64,000 bases of DNA, from positions 2,480,001-2,544,000 of the forward strand of contig NZ_CP010681.1 of the NCBI RefSeq assembly GCF_002407245.1. Reading direction: 5' to 3'. Positions 7,999 through 16,943 of this stretch are shown one piece after another. A program made the position numbers and the translations under genes. Within the stretch, counting starts at the first letter, position 1; each line of letters starts with the position of its first letter. The stretch comes from Phaeobacter piscinae. GTDB taxonomy: Bacteria > Pseudomonadota > Alphaproteobacteria > Rhodobacterales > Rhodobacteraceae. The notes beneath the pieces were generated by a model, which was given only the letters and a program-made list of their open reading frames with translations, had not been told where the DNA came from and did no database searches.

Positions 7999-10900
7999 TC
8001 AGATGATCACAAAATCATCTGCGCCCAGCTGCAATCCGGACTGCAACTGCGCAAACTGGATGGCATCAACGCCGCCAATCCCGTCCGCATCATAGGAGAG
8101 CGCCCCACTGTCGGAGTTGTAGACAATGCGGTCCGCGCCATCCAGCGCGGTGCCAGAGGCGCTGCTGTGGAAGGCGTTGAAGTCAAGCACGCCGGCCTCT
8201 CCCACCTCAGTAAAGATGGCGCTGTCCAGCAGGATCGTATCGCTGGCGGTATCGAAATCGCGGATCTCGTCAATGTTATCCGCCCCCAGTTCGGTGGAGA
8301 AGCGGAAGAAATCATCCCCTTTGCCACCGATCAGCGTATCGTCCATCAGCCCGCCATCCAGCAGGTCATTGCCACGTCCGCCTCGCAGAACATCTGCGCC
8401 AGCCTCACCCGGTTGCGCCGGTGCCGGTGGGAATTCAACCGAGACGTTCAGCTCATAGGTGGAACCTTCCGGCACGCTTTCGGACCAGCCTTCGGCGGCA
8501 TCCGGTGACCAGCTGCCCTCGACAATGAAATAGGTGCCGGTTTCCTCGACCACAAAGACGGTGCTGGAATCGCGGTTGCTGGTGGAGCCGGGATCGCCGC
8601 CGCCATCATCGTTCTGGGTGACGATATTGCCCTCGCTGTCCAGCAGGCGGACCCAGCTGTCGTGGACATTGGGATCGGCGATGCCGTCGATGTCGATGGT
8701 CAGCACGGTGCCTGCCGCCAGATCAATGCTGTAATAGCCCCCCTGCCCGTTGCCGGTGGCATTCACCGTGGTGTGCAGCACGGTGGTGGAGTCAAAGATA
8801 TCCGGATCCTCGGTCAGCGAGAAATTGTCCGAGATATCAAAGGCGGTTTCCATCGAGTTGTTGGTGGCGTCCGGCCCCAATGTGGCATAGCCGGTGCCCA
8901 TACCCGGCTGCGGTATCGCATCCGCTGCATCGGCGTAATCCCCGAGTAGAATGTCGTCGCCGGCCGCGCCGCGCAGGGTGTCATCGCCGCCCTGCCCGGT
9001 CAGCACATTGGCACCCTCATCCCCCTTCATCCGGTCGTTGAAACCAGAACCAGACAGGTTTTCGATAGAGACATAGGTGTCGCCCTCGGTCTTGCCATTG
9101 GTCATGTTCAGTCTCACGCCACGGGCCGACTGCGCGTAATCTGCGGTATCGCGACCAATCCCGCCATCCAGCAGGTCTGCCCCACCGCCACCGCTCAGGA
9201 CATCATCACCCGCACCGCCGCGCAGGGCATTGTCGCCATCGGAGCCAATGAGGTAATCGTCGTGGAAGGAGCCGGTCGCATTTTCCACATCGACAATGAT
9301 ATCATGACGAATGGTGGTGCCGCGCCCGACAATCTGCACCGGACCATCGGCATCGCCCCCACGGGCGGTGCCGTTTTCCAGATCCACCGTCACGCCAACG
9401 GAACTGGTGGTATAGAGCACCGTGTCCACGCCTGCGCCACCGTCGAGATAATCCTGACCGCTGCCGCCGATCAGCACGTCATCGCCGTCCTCACCATAGA
9501 GCATGTCACCGTCGTTGCCGCCGTCCAGCGTGTCGTCACCGCCACCGCCGTTGAAGACGTCGCCGCCGCCCTGCCCCCAGAAGTGGTTGTTGTCGGAGGT
9601 GCCGATAAAGCGGTCGATGCGATCATCGGAGCCGATCAGGTTTTCAATACTGTAGAAGGTATCGCCCGACGCGGTGCCGCCGCTGGCCACATTGGTCTCC
9701 AGATTGACCAGCAATTGGAACGGGCTTTCCTGGCTGAAATCAACGGTGTCACTGCCAGCCCCACCGCGGAACACATCCTGACCGGCCTGACCGCGCAAGA
9801 GGTCATCGCCGTCGCCGCCGTCCAGCAGGTCATCACCGGCCCCCCCGTTGATGGTGTCATTGCCGTCGCCACCATAAAGCGCATCATTGCCATCATCCGT
9901 TTCGGTCTGATCCTCCAGATCCTCAATCGCGATGGTGTTGTTGATGTCGCGGCTGGCCAGCGTGTCACGACCACCGATGATCAGATCATCACCGCCAAGG
10001 CCGAAGATCGTGTTGCCCCCTGCGCCACCGTCCAGGGTTTCACTGCTCTCATCGCCGATGATCAGGCTGTCGGTCGCATCAGTCGGCCCGCCGTTTGGCG
10101 CATCCGGCGCGTCACTGCCCGGTGTTCCCGGCGTGCCGCCTGCGTAGATGATAGTCTCCACATTGGCGATGTCGCCCAGATCCAGCCCATCGGCCACCAC
10201 GATCACGGTGTCATTGCCGCCGTTTTCTTCCTCGCGGACGATATCATCAATGGAATCAACAAAATAAACGTCATCGCCGCCATTGCCCGCCATCCGGTCA
10301 TTGCCCGCGCGCCCGTCCAACACGTTGTCGCCATCATTGCCAATCAGGATATCGTCGTAGCTGCTGCCGATCCCTGTCTCGATGTAATATTCCGTCTGGT
10401 CGGCATTGTGGCCCGCAAAGATCGACACATTGTTGCTGTGGCCGTTGACGCTGGAGAACTCACCCGCGCGCAGGTCCAGAATGGTGCTGGCGGTGGAACC
10501 GGAGAAATCAATGGTGTCATCACCGCCGGTGTCATGGATCACAAAGCCGATGTCATGCTGCGGCCCGTCCTCGGTCAGCAGGTAGCCATAGTCGGTGCTG
10601 TTGAAACCATAGGTATTGTCGTCGGTATTGAGGTTGATGGTCTGATAGGTCCGCACGCCGTCATCATCGACGGTCGAATAATAACGCCGGATGATCGCCT
10701 CGATGTCGCCCATCAACGGGGTCACCGCCGACCAGCGTGTCTCCTCGCCCACGTCGATGCCATCAAAATAGGACATGACGCTGTACTGCTGGCGGTCATA
10801 GGTCCAGGTGGCATTGTTCAGATAGTTGATCTGCACTCCGCCGGGGCCGCTGTAGTTGTAGAGACCGGGATGATTCAGGCCGAATTCATGGCCAAACTCA

Positions 10901-11337
10901 TGCACGAAGGTGTCAAAGACATAGCCGCCAAGATCGGTGATATTCGGCTCGGTGTCGTGGAAGCGCTGGCCGACACTGACATAGCGGTCGCTGGAAAAGG
11001 CGCTGCCGTCGCTCGGCTCGCCGATTTCGGGGCTGACCACCTCCATCCAATGGAGATCCGCATCATAGGGCGCATCATCGACAATCTCGAACTGCAACGG
11101 CGTGACCGAGGACCACATCTCCAGCGCACCGATGGCGGCGTCCTTATAGGCCGGGTGATCGTTCAGCCCGGTCAGGTTGATCACCAAGGGTTCAGCGGCG
11201 ATTTCCGGGGTCAGGCTGCGGCCAAGCGCGCCCAGATAGTCAAGAAACCCCTCGTAATCCTCGCTCTTGCCAAAGGGGTTCTCCGGCGTCTGATCATTGG
11301 TCCACCACTCGGTGGTGCTGTCGGTTGTTGCGGGCAT
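7999..11337 (-). CDS. Secreted RTX M10 (serralysin-like) metallopeptidase with PPC domain
   Basis: The protein has 1112 residues. HEFGHEFGLNH at 146-156 is the HEXXHXXGXXH zinc site of metzincins, and VMSYF near 187-191 is the Met-turn. From about residue 335 to 820 there are many glycine-aspartate RTX nonapeptides (GNDGDNVLDG, GGDGDDLLRG and similar) that fold as calcium-binding beta-rolls. A prepeptidase C-terminal-like beta-sandwich follows near 830-960, then another short RTX block and a C-terminal region ending DDFVII that resembles type I secretion signals. There is no N-terminal signal peptide, as expected for type I export. No HlyB/HlyD/TolC genes are in the window. GGGAGG sits 6 nt before the ATG at 11337; a longer frame to 11385 is less likely. 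Confidence 0.92.
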   Translation of the reverse strand: MPATTDSTTEWWTNDQTPENPFGKSEDYEGFLDYLGALGRSLTPEIAAEPLVINLTGLNDHPAYKDAAIGALEMWSSVTPLQFEIVDDAPYDADLHWMEVVSPEIGEPSDGSAFSSDRYVSVGQRFHDTEPNITDLGGYVFDTFVHEFGHEFGLNHPGLYNYSGPGGVQINYLNNATWTYDRQQYSVMSYFDGIDVGEETRWSAVTPLMGDIEAIIRRYYSTVDDDGVRTYQTINLNTDDNTYGFNSTDYGYLLTEDGPQHDIGFVIHDTGGDDTIDFSGSTASTILDLRAGEFSSVNGHSNNVSIFAGHNADQTEYYIETGIGSSYDDILIGNDGDNVLDGRAGNDRMAGNGGDDVYFVDSIDDIVREEENGGNDTVIVVADGLDLGDIANVETIIYAGGTPGTPGSDAPDAPNGGPTDATDSLIIGDESSETLDGGAGGNTIFGLGGDDLIIGGRDTLASRDINNTIAIEDLEDQTETDDGNDALYGGDGNDTINGGAGDDLLDGGDGDDLLRGQAGQDVFRGGAGSDTVDFSQESPFQLLVNLETNVASGGTASGDTFYSIENLIGSDDRIDRFIGTSDNNHFWGQGGGDVFNGGGGDDTLDGGNDGDMLYGEDGDDVLIGGSGQDYLDGGAGVDTVLYTTSSVGVTVDLENGTARGGDADGPVQIVGRGTTIRHDIIVDVENATGSFHDDYLIGSDGDNALRGGAGDDVLSGGGGADLLDGGIGRDTADYAQSARGVRLNMTNGKTEGDTYVSIENLSGSGFNDRMKGDEGANVLTGQGGDDTLRGAAGDDILLGDYADAADAIPQPGMGTGYATLGPDATNNSMETAFDISDNFSLTEDPDIFDSTTVLHTTVNATGNGQGGYYSIDLAAGTVLTIDIDGIADPNVHDSWVRLLDSEGNIVTQNDDGGGDPGSTSNRDSSTVFVVEETGTYFIVEGSWSPDAAEGWSESVPEGSTYELNVSVEFPPAPAQPGEAGADVLRGGRGNDLLDGGLMDDTLIGGKGDDFFRFSTELGADNIDEIRDFDTASDTILLDSAIFTEVGEAGVLDFNAFHSSASGTALDGADRIVYNSDSGALSYDADGIGGVDAIQFAQLQSGLQLGADDFVII

Positions 11338-11933
11338 GTTTGCCTCCCTGTCATTCAACCCAGAGTAGTCCGACCTGTTGGGCAAAATTCACCCGCAGCC
11401 CTCCGCAGGCATAGCGGAGCGCCCGGGCAGCCATTGGCCGACCTCGGAGATTATAGATATATTGGTTTCGCGCCCTGATCGTTTCCGAATTGAATGATCG
11501 TACAACTCACTATTTCTGGTGAGTTTTTCAACATTCCTTCGTTTCGGCAAAAGCTGGCCCATTGACGTGGGGGAATGGGCGAAGTTGTGCGGAGAGATGC
11601 CAGCGCTGCAACTCCACGCAGAACGGCGAATTGACAGCTGGTCGCCGCCTCACCGATCGAATCAATCTTAGGTAGTGTATCTGTGGCGCGCTGGGAGGCC
11701 TCATAGCTTGCCCCGCGACAAAGGGGCCAGTTCTCCGGTTGCCGGACTGGAGACACCCTCTGCCATCAGGGTGCACATCAGACATAGGCGGAAGGCAGAT
11801 ACAGAAAAAGGCGCCCGTTGGGCGCCCTGTCTAGAATTCGTCAGTTCATTCTGCCTCCGGCTCGCCAGACCTAACGCGTAGTTACCGGCGGGGGCATATC
11901 GCCCAAGCATCTGCAGGTGACAGGCGCGAGACC
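11338..11933. other. Intergenic region upstream of the RTX protease
   Basis: Nearly 600 bp contain no credible gene. The region is locally AT-rich near 11450-11530 and holds a hairpin AACTCAC / GTGAGTT at 11504-11525 followed by TTT, which could be an operator or a plus-strand terminator. A minus-strand terminator lies at 11801-11827. The RTX promoter is expected here but cannot be fixed. Confidence 0.4.
11801..11827 (-). terminator. Intrinsic terminator downstream of the complex I subunit gene
   Basis: GGCGCCC, a 3-nt loop and GGGCGCC, with an A5 run on the plus strand that reads as U5 on the minus-strand transcript. It lies about 105 bp after the stop codon of the NDUFS4/ETC-type gene. Confidence 0.65.
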
Positions 11934-12245
11934 TTAATGTGTCCAGGGGGCGCGGCGGTTGGTGGCGAAGTTTTCGCCGTAGCCGCCAGCGCGGACATTG
12001 GCCTTGCGGCTCTTTGGCTCTGTCACCACGGCGTCGATGCCGTTGGCCTCGGCGTATTCCAGCGCGGCCTCTTTGGTGTCGAAGCGCAGGCGCACTTGGC
12101 TCTGGGTATCATGCGAAGACGTCCAGCCCATCAGCGGGTCCACTTCCCGCGCACTGGTCGGCACGAAATCCAGAACCCATTTGCGGGTTTTGGCCATACC
12201 GGAGGTCATGGCGTTCTTGGCTGGCCGATAAATCCGCGCTCGCAT
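11934..12245 (-). CDS. NADH dehydrogenase accessory subunit (ETC_C1_NDUFA4/NDUFS4 type)
   Basis: The protein has 103 residues. The N-terminus [20 protein letters not shown], the central [20 protein letters not shown] and the end YGENFATNR match the alphaproteobacterial homologue of the mitochondrial 18-kDa complex I subunit (NDUFS4; the Pfam family is named ETC_C1_NDUFA4). It is a peripheral accessory subunit on the NADH-oxidising arm of respiratory complex I. The nuo operon is not in this window, which is usual for this gene in alphaproteobacteria. GAGGAG lies 8 nt before the ATG at 12245. A terminator follows at 11801-11827. Confidence 0.92.
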   Translation of the reverse strand: MRARIYRPAKNAMTSGMAKTRKWVLDFVPTSAREVDPLMGWTSSHDTQSQVRLRFDTKEAALEYAEANGIDAVVTEPKSRKANVRAGGYGENFATNRRAPWTH

Positions 12246-12473
12246 GGGATATCTCCTCGTCAATCTCTGCCCCCTATATGCGCTGAACCCTGCGGGCGGG
12301 CAAGGTGGCAAATGCCGCAGATTGCGCAGGTTTGGGTGGAAAACCGGGGATTTCAGGACCTTCGCGACAGGTTTGAGCGCAAAGCGGGGCCTTCATCTAT
12401 GCGCGCGGGCAAAATCCCCCTTGAATAAGAACAAAAACAGACCAATCTCTGCCCCTAGCAGGAGAGAGCCACA

Positions 12474-14675
12474 ATGCCATACGCCCATTCCGACAAATCC
12501 ATGCCGATGATGGCTGACCGCGCGCCGCAGCACCGCCCCAAGCTGGAAGGCGGGCGAGAGTTTGTGATGCATACGGAGTTTGATCCGGCGGGCGACCAGC
12601 CCACCGCAATCAAGGAGCTGTCAGCAGGCGTGCTGGACGGCGAGCGCAATCAGGTGCTGCTGGGGGCGACCGGTACGGGCAAGACCTTCACCATGGCGAA
12701 GGTGATCGAGGAGACCCAGCGCCCGGCCATCATCCTCGCCCCAAACAAGACACTGGCGGCGCAATTATACGGCGAATTCAAAGGCTTCTTCCCGGAGAAC
12801 TCCGTCGAATACTTCGTCTCCTTCTACGACTATTACCAGCCAGAGGCCTATGTCGCGCGCTCCGACACCTATATCGAGAAGGAAAGCCAGATCAACGAAC
12901 AGATCGACCGGATGCGCCACTCCGCCACCCGGTCGCTGTTGGAGCGGGATGATGTGATCATCATCGCGTCTGTGAGCTGCATCTACGGTATCGGCTCGGT
13001 CGAGACCTATTCGGCGATGACGCAGGATTTGAAGGTCGGCGATGACTATGACCAGCGGCAGGTCATGGCCGATCTGGTCGCGCAGCAGTACAAACGCAAC
13101 GATCAGGCGTTTCAGCGCGGCAGCTTCCGGGTGCGCGGCGATTCGCTGGAGATTTTCCCCGCCCACCTTGAGGATCGCGCCTGGCGGCTGTCCTTCTTTG
13201 GGGAGGAGCTGGAGGGCATCACCGAATTCGACCCGCTCACCGGCGAGAAAACCGGCACCTTCGATCAGATCCGCGTCTATGCAAATTCCCACTATGTGAC
13301 CCCGAAGCCGACGCTGAAACAGGCGGTCATTTCGATCAAAGAAGAGCTGAAGATGCGGCTGGATCAGCTGGTTGGTGAGGGCAAGCTGCTGGAAGCACAG
13401 CGGCTGGAGCAGCGCACCAATTTCGACATTGAAATGCTGGAGGCCACCGGCCATTGCAACGGGATCGAGAATTACTCGCGCTATCTGACGGGGCGCGCCC
13501 CGGGGGAGCCGCCCCCTACCCTGTTTGAATTCATCCCGGACAATGCCATTGTTTTTGCGGATGAATCCCATGTTTCCGTGCCGCAGATCGGCGGCATGTA
13601 CAAAGGTGACCACCGGCGTAAATTCACATTGGCCGAACATGGTTTCCGCCTGCCGTCCTGCATGGATAACCGTCCCCTCAAGTTTGAGGAATGGGACGCG
13701 ATGCGCCCGCAATCGGTCTTTGTCTCGGCAACGCCGGCGGCCTGGGAGATTGAGCAATCGGGTGGCGTTTTTGCTGAACAGGTGATCCGCCCAACTGGCC
13801 TGTTGGATCCGCAGGTCGAAATCCGCCCGGTGGATATGCAGGTCGACGATCTGCTGGACGAGGTGCGCCGCGTCACCGCAGATGGGTTCCGCACGCTGGT
13901 GACCACCCTCACCAAACGCATGGCCGAGGATCTGACCGAATATATGCACGAACAGGGGATCAAAGTCCGCTATATGCATAGCGACATCGACACGCTGGAG
14001 CGGATCGAAATCCTGCGCGATCTGCGGCTTGGCGCCTTTGACGTGCTGATCGGCATCAACCTGTTGCGTGAGGGTCTGGATATCCCCGAATGCGGGCTGG
14101 TCGCCATTCTGGATGCCGACAAGGAGGGCTTCCTGCGCTCCGAAACCTCGCTGGTTCAGACCATCGGTCGCGCGGCCCGGAATGCTGAAGGCCGGGTTAT
14201 CATGTATGCTGACCGCATCACGGGTTCGATGGAACGCGCCCTTGGCGAGACCAACCGCCGCCGCGAAAAACAGATCGCCTATAACGAGGAACACGGCATC
14301 ACCCCCGCAACCGTCAAGAAAAACGTCGAGGATGTGCTGGCGGGTCTCTATGAGGGCGATGTGGATATGAACCGCGTCACCGCCACCATCGACAAACCGA
14401 TGCATGGTGCCAATCTGGAGGCCCACCTGGCCGGGCTGCGCGAGCAGATGCGCAAGGCCGCCGAGAACCTGGAGTTCGAGGAAGCCGCGCGGCTGCGCGA
14501 CGAGGTCAAGCGGCTGGAAGCGGTGGATCTGGCGGTCTCTGACGATCCGCTGGCGCGGCAATCCGCGATTGAGGCCGCATCAGATGCGGCGGTGAAATCA
14601 CGCGGGCGTTCCACTGCGGGCAAGGCCGGGACACGGGCCTATCGGGGCAAGTCGCAGAAGAAGTTTTCGTCGTAG
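12474..14675 (+). CDS. uvrB: Excinuclease ABC subunit B
   Basis: The protein has 733 residues, somewhat longer than the 673 of E. coli UvrB, with about 30 extra residues at the N-terminus and a basic tail. Walker A GATGTGKT is at 64-71. The beta-hairpin region follows ([19 protein letters not shown]), then helicase motifs ([20 protein letters not shown]) and a C-terminal UVR coiled coil ([17 protein letters not shown]) that contacts UvrC. UvrB receives damaged DNA from UvrA and recruits UvrC in nucleotide excision repair. AGGAGAG precedes the ATG at 12474. It appears monocistronic. No SOS box was identified by eye. Confidence 0.97.
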   Translation: MPYAHSDKSMPMMADRAPQHRPKLEGGREFVMHTEFDPAGDQPTAIKELSAGVLDGERNQVLLGATGTGKTFTMAKVIEETQRPAIILAPNKTLAAQLYGEFKGFFPENSVEYFVSFYDYYQPEAYVARSDTYIEKESQINEQIDRMRHSATRSLLERDDVIIIASVSCIYGIGSVETYSAMTQDLKVGDDYDQRQVMADLVAQQYKRNDQAFQRGSFRVRGDSLEIFPAHLEDRAWRLSFFGEELEGITEFDPLTGEKTGTFDQIRVYANSHYVTPKPTLKQAVISIKEELKMRLDQLVGEGKLLEAQRLEQRTNFDIEMLEATGHCNGIENYSRYLTGRAPGEPPPTLFEFIPDNAIVFADESHVSVPQIGGMYKGDHRRKFTLAEHGFRLPSCMDNRPLKFEEWDAMRPQSVFVSATPAAWEIEQSGGVFAEQVIRPTGLLDPQVEIRPVDMQVDDLLDEVRRVTADGFRTLVTTLTKRMAEDLTEYMHEQGIKVRYMHSDIDTLERIEILRDLRLGAFDVLIGINLLREGLDIPECGLVAILDADKEGFLRSETSLVQTIGRAARNAEGRVIMYADRITGSMERALGETNRRREKQIAYNEEHGITPATVKKNVEDVLAGLYEGDVDMNRVTATIDKPMHGANLEAHLAGLREQMRKAAENLEFEEAARLRDEVKRLEAVDLAVSDDPLARQSAIEAASDAAVKSRGRSTAGKAGTRAYRGKSQKKFSS

Positions 14676-14748
14676 GCTCAGCGGGGCTAGCTGGTTCACG
14701 AGAAGATAGCGGAGGCAACAGCGCCCGCCCCCCGACAAACCGGACACG

Positions 14749-14776
14749 AAAAAAGCCCCCCGCGATGGCGGGGGGC
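14749..14776 (-). terminator. Intrinsic terminator of the 14807-15112 gene
   Basis: GCCCCCCGC and GCGGGGGGC form a 9-bp stem with a 4-nt loop. The A6 run at 14749-14754 gives U6 on the minus-strand transcript. It also separates this gene from the convergent uvrB. Confidence 0.8.
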
Positions 14777-14806
14777 AAACTGTGCCGGATCAGGCAGCTG
14801 CGTCTC

Positions 14807-15112
14807 TTAGTTGGATTCGGCGGCAACTTCGTCAGCGGCGTCTTCCGGCGGGGTCACTTTCAGGCCGGGAACCGAGATTTCAGCTTCTTCCATGGTCACA
14901 TCGACGTCGGGGACCTTCACCGTTGCGGTTTCCTCGGTAATGGAGACGGACCCCACCTCGGCATCGAATTCAGGCAGGTTGCCGCCTTCGACGCTGACAT
15001 CAACGTCAGGCAGGCTGGCTTCTTCAGTCTGGTCGACGTCCACCATGTAGATACCAATCGCAACGGCGATGACGGCAATAACACCCAGGACAATTCCAGT
15101 AGTGGTTTTCAT
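14807..15112 (-). CDS. Small acidic membrane-anchored protein, unknown function
   Basis: The protein has 101 residues. A single N-terminal hydrophobic segment (TGIVLGVIAVIAVAIGIYMV) is followed by a strongly acidic region with repeated PDVDV and alternating valines (LPDVDVSVEGG, KVPDVDVTMEE), which suggests extended beta-structure outside the membrane. It would be anchored with the acidic part in the periplasm. No characterised family is recognised. AAGGA precedes the ATG at 15112 with good spacing. It is divergent from a small PLDc_N-type gene and ends in a strong terminator, so it looks like a real monocistronic gene. Confidence 0.75.
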   Translation of the reverse strand: MKTTTGIVLGVIAVIAVAIGIYMVDVDQTEEASLPDVDVSVEGGNLPEFDAEVGSVSITEETATVKVPDVDVTMEEAEISVPGLKVTPPEDAADEVAAESN

Positions 15113-15261
15113 AACGTGGTTCCTTTCCAATTGCGATACATCTCGGTGATGGTTCGGAGAGGAAACGAGATATCCGGTGAATTGGTTCCAAAAATTTTTA
15201 TCGGAACATTCTGAGCCTTTGCATGGTTGGGATCACAGAACACAATCATTGGAGAGAGAAA

Positions 15262-15447
15262 ATGGGTTACAGTCTTCTTGGTCTGATCATTCTAATTGCC
15301 GATCTCTATGCGATTTATCAGGTTCTGACCTCAGGCGCCTCGACCGCGGCCAAGGTGGTCTGGACCCTCGTCATTCTGGTCCTGCCTGTCATTGGTCTGA
15401 TCGCATGGCTGATCGCTGGCCCACGCGGCGACAAAGCACGCATCTAA
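15262..15447 (+). CDS. Small PLDc_N-type membrane protein
   Basis: The protein has 61 residues: two hydrophobic segments (LGLIILIADLYAIYQVL and VVWTLVILVLPVIGLIAWLI) separated by a short polar turn, ending GPRGDKARI. The second segment with WTLVILVLPVIGLIAWLI matches the small cardiolipin-synthase N-terminal (PLDc_N) membrane module found as stand-alone proteins in many bacteria, often in stress responses. It has no catalytic HKD motif. GGAGAGAG stands just before the ATG at 15262; the upstream frame to 15223 is not needed. A strong terminator follows. Confidence 0.82.
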   Translation: MGYSLLGLIILIADLYAIYQVLTSGASTAAKVVWTLVILVLPVIGLIAWLIAGPRGDKARI

Positions 15448-15466
15448 CAATATGTTATGAAGAAAA

Positions 15467-15506
15467 ATGCCCCGATACCAGACGATGGTATCGGGGCATT
15501 TTTTTT
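15467..15506 (+). terminator. Strong intrinsic terminator after the PLDc_N gene
   Basis: A 13-bp perfect stem (15467-15479 with 15487-15499), a 7-nt loop and a run of seven T at 15500-15506. An A-rich flank on the other side lets it also act on minus-strand transcripts. Confidence 0.92.
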
Positions 15507-15605
15507 GATGACCTGCGCGATCAGGGGCGCAGCAGGCAAAGGCCTGGACATCGGTTTAATGCGCTGTCTTTAGTTGGCGATACCTGACGTCCGGGCATGT
15601 CGTTC

Positions 15606-15863
15606 TTAAAAATCAAAAAGATCTTCGAGAAACCCACCACGTTTTTTCTTGTAGCGTTTTTTGGAATAATGCCGATCTGAATCGCGTTTCTCGGGGCGGT
15701 AGCTGTCACGCGGCGGCGTGGGTTGCTGCGGCGCGGATCGTTCAATGATCTTGTCCAATTCACCACGATCCAGCCAGACACCCCGGCATTGCGGACAGTA
15801 ATCGATTTCCACTCCGGCCCGGTCGGTCATGACCAGCTGTGTGCCATCAATTGGACATTGCAT
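15606..15863 (-). CDS. TFIIB-type zinc-ribbon protein
   Basis: The protein has 85 residues. MQCPIDGTQL and YCPQCRGVWLDRGELDKI give the C-x2-C like pairs and WLDRGEL of the zf-TFIIB domain (PF13453), a small zinc ribbon common in bacteria. The C-terminal half is charged and rich in Arg, Lys and Tyr (SKKRYKKKRGG) and ends in an acidic, aromatic tail (LEDLFDF), which suggests nucleic-acid or protein binding. The precise role is not known. GAGGAG precedes the ATG at 15863. Confidence 0.85.
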   Translation of the reverse strand: MQCPIDGTQLVMTDRAGVEIDYCPQCRGVWLDRGELDKIIERSAPQQPTPPRDSYRPEKRDSDRHYSKKRYKKKRGGFLEDLFDF

Positions 15864-15970
15864 CGTTTTCTCCTCACAAAACATGATTGCATTGCAAGTG
15901 GGGTCGCTTTTGCCGCACGACAAGTCTGGCGGCGCAATATTGCGCGCCCGGCGTCAAAACAGCGCAAGCC

Positions 15971-16378
15971 TCAGCGTACGACATGTACCGCACAGGACGC
16001 GTGTCGCACCACCTGGGTGGCGGTTGAGCCGAGCAACAGATCCTGCATTCCGGGACGGTGTGACGCGATGATGATGAGATCGGGAGAATTGTCTTCGGCC
16101 CAGTCGAGGATGGCGCGGCCGGAATGGCCGTCGATCAGCAGGCCGCTGGCATTCGGCAGGGTTTTGGCCAGCCCGTCCAACTCTGCTTGCAACGCCTTGC
16201 GCGCCGCATCGAGGTAATCAACCGGCATGTAGGAAATCGCATAGGCCGGCACCTGTTCGACCACATGCAAAAGCGTGATCTTCGCCTCCGGCGTGGCCAG
16301 CAGCCCCGCGAGTTTCAGTGGGCCGCTGACATCGCGATCCGGGTCGAATGAAATCGGGACAAGAATATGGCTGTACAT
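15971..16378 (-). CDS. Universal stress protein, UspA family
   Basis: The protein has 135 residues, one Usp domain. The N-terminus YSHILVPISFDPD gives the first strand and the ATP-contacting acidic residue. The C-terminal SHRPGMQDLLLGSTATQVVRHA matches the G-2x-G-9x-G(S/T) nucleotide-binding pattern with some variation, and CAVHVVR is the usual last strand. Usp proteins are cytoplasmic and are induced under stress or low oxygen. A sequence close to an Fnr box lies 71 bp upstream (16449-16462), which suggests oxygen-responsive control. Confidence 0.92.
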   Translation of the reverse strand: MYSHILVPISFDPDRDVSGPLKLAGLLATPEAKITLLHVVEQVPAYAISYMPVDYLDAARKALQAELDGLAKTLPNASGLLIDGHSGRAILDWAEDNSPDLIIIASHRPGMQDLLLGSTATQVVRHASCAVHVVR

Positions 16379-16448
16379 CTGCGCTTTCCTCTGTCTGTGA
16401 CCGCATCATGGGACAGGCCTATCATGGGGCAGGCCCGAAGCGCCTGCC

Positions 16449-16462
16449 TTGATCAAGATCAG
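16449..16462. promoter_or_regulatory. Fnr/FnrL-like box upstream of the usp gene
   Basis: TTGATCAAGATCAG matches the Fnr consensus TTGAT-N4-ATCAA at 9 of 10 defined positions. It lies between the Usp gene (start 16378) and the end of the ABM gene, at a distance suitable for activating usp. Confidence 0.6.
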
Positions 16463-16491
16463 CTGCCCACAGATGGGAAACGCGCCACAGA

Positions 16492-16809
16492 TCAAAAGGT
16501 TGCGGCGACCTCATACATCACCGGCTCAAAGCTGCGGCAAAGCTCATTGATCTTGCGATTGCGGTTGCGCATCTCGGCGCTGCGCAACATGGCCATAAAA
16601 TCCTCGCGCCGACGCCACTGGGAATAATTGGCAATCCGCGTCTGAGCATCGTTCACATGCAACCCGGCGGAAATGAACCCCGGCTGATGGGAAATAAACT
16701 CGGCATAGGCCTCAGTCAGGGCGTCCAGAAGGTCCTGGCAGGTGCCCGGTGTCATCTCGAATGTGGTGATGACGGTTTGGGTTTCGGTATTGGTCGCGAT
16801 CGTCGGCAT
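16492..16809 (-). CDS. Antibiotic biosynthesis monooxygenase (ABM) domain protein
   Basis: The protein has 105 residues, the size of a single ABM (dimeric alpha-beta barrel) domain. VITTFEMTPGTCQDLLDALTEA, HQPGFISAGLHVNDAQTRIANYSQW and a following helix (REDFMAMLRS) match the fold. Such small enzymes often act as quinol-type or heme-related monooxygenases, but the family is broad and the substrate is not predictable. GGAGGA is close to the ATG at 16809; the longer frame to 16875 is not supported. It precedes the usp gene on the same strand. Confidence 0.8.
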   Translation of the reverse strand: MPTIATNTETQTVITTFEMTPGTCQDLLDALTEAYAEFISHQPGFISAGLHVNDAQTRIANYSQWRRREDFMAMLRSAEMRNRNRKINELCRSFEPVMYEVAATF

Positions 16810-16943
16810 GGCTTCCTCCGTTGTCCGGGTCCAGCCTACGCCGGTTTGGGAAAATCCGGCAGAGATTTTTGCCACACCGGGCGGCCAACCTGATGTTCCA
16901 CAAAAAGAGTGGTCAAAAGTGAAAACAACTTTAAGATGTTTTC

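Noticed and set aside
9262..11478. 738-codon open frame on the plus strand opposite the RTX protease
   Set aside because: It mirrors the RTX gene's codon pattern; the repeats of the RTX gene create long antisense frames, and there is no family match or ribosome-binding site.
12765..14561. 598-codon antisense frame opposite uvrB
   Set aside because: A shadow of a strongly biased GC-rich gene; no recognisable protein domains.
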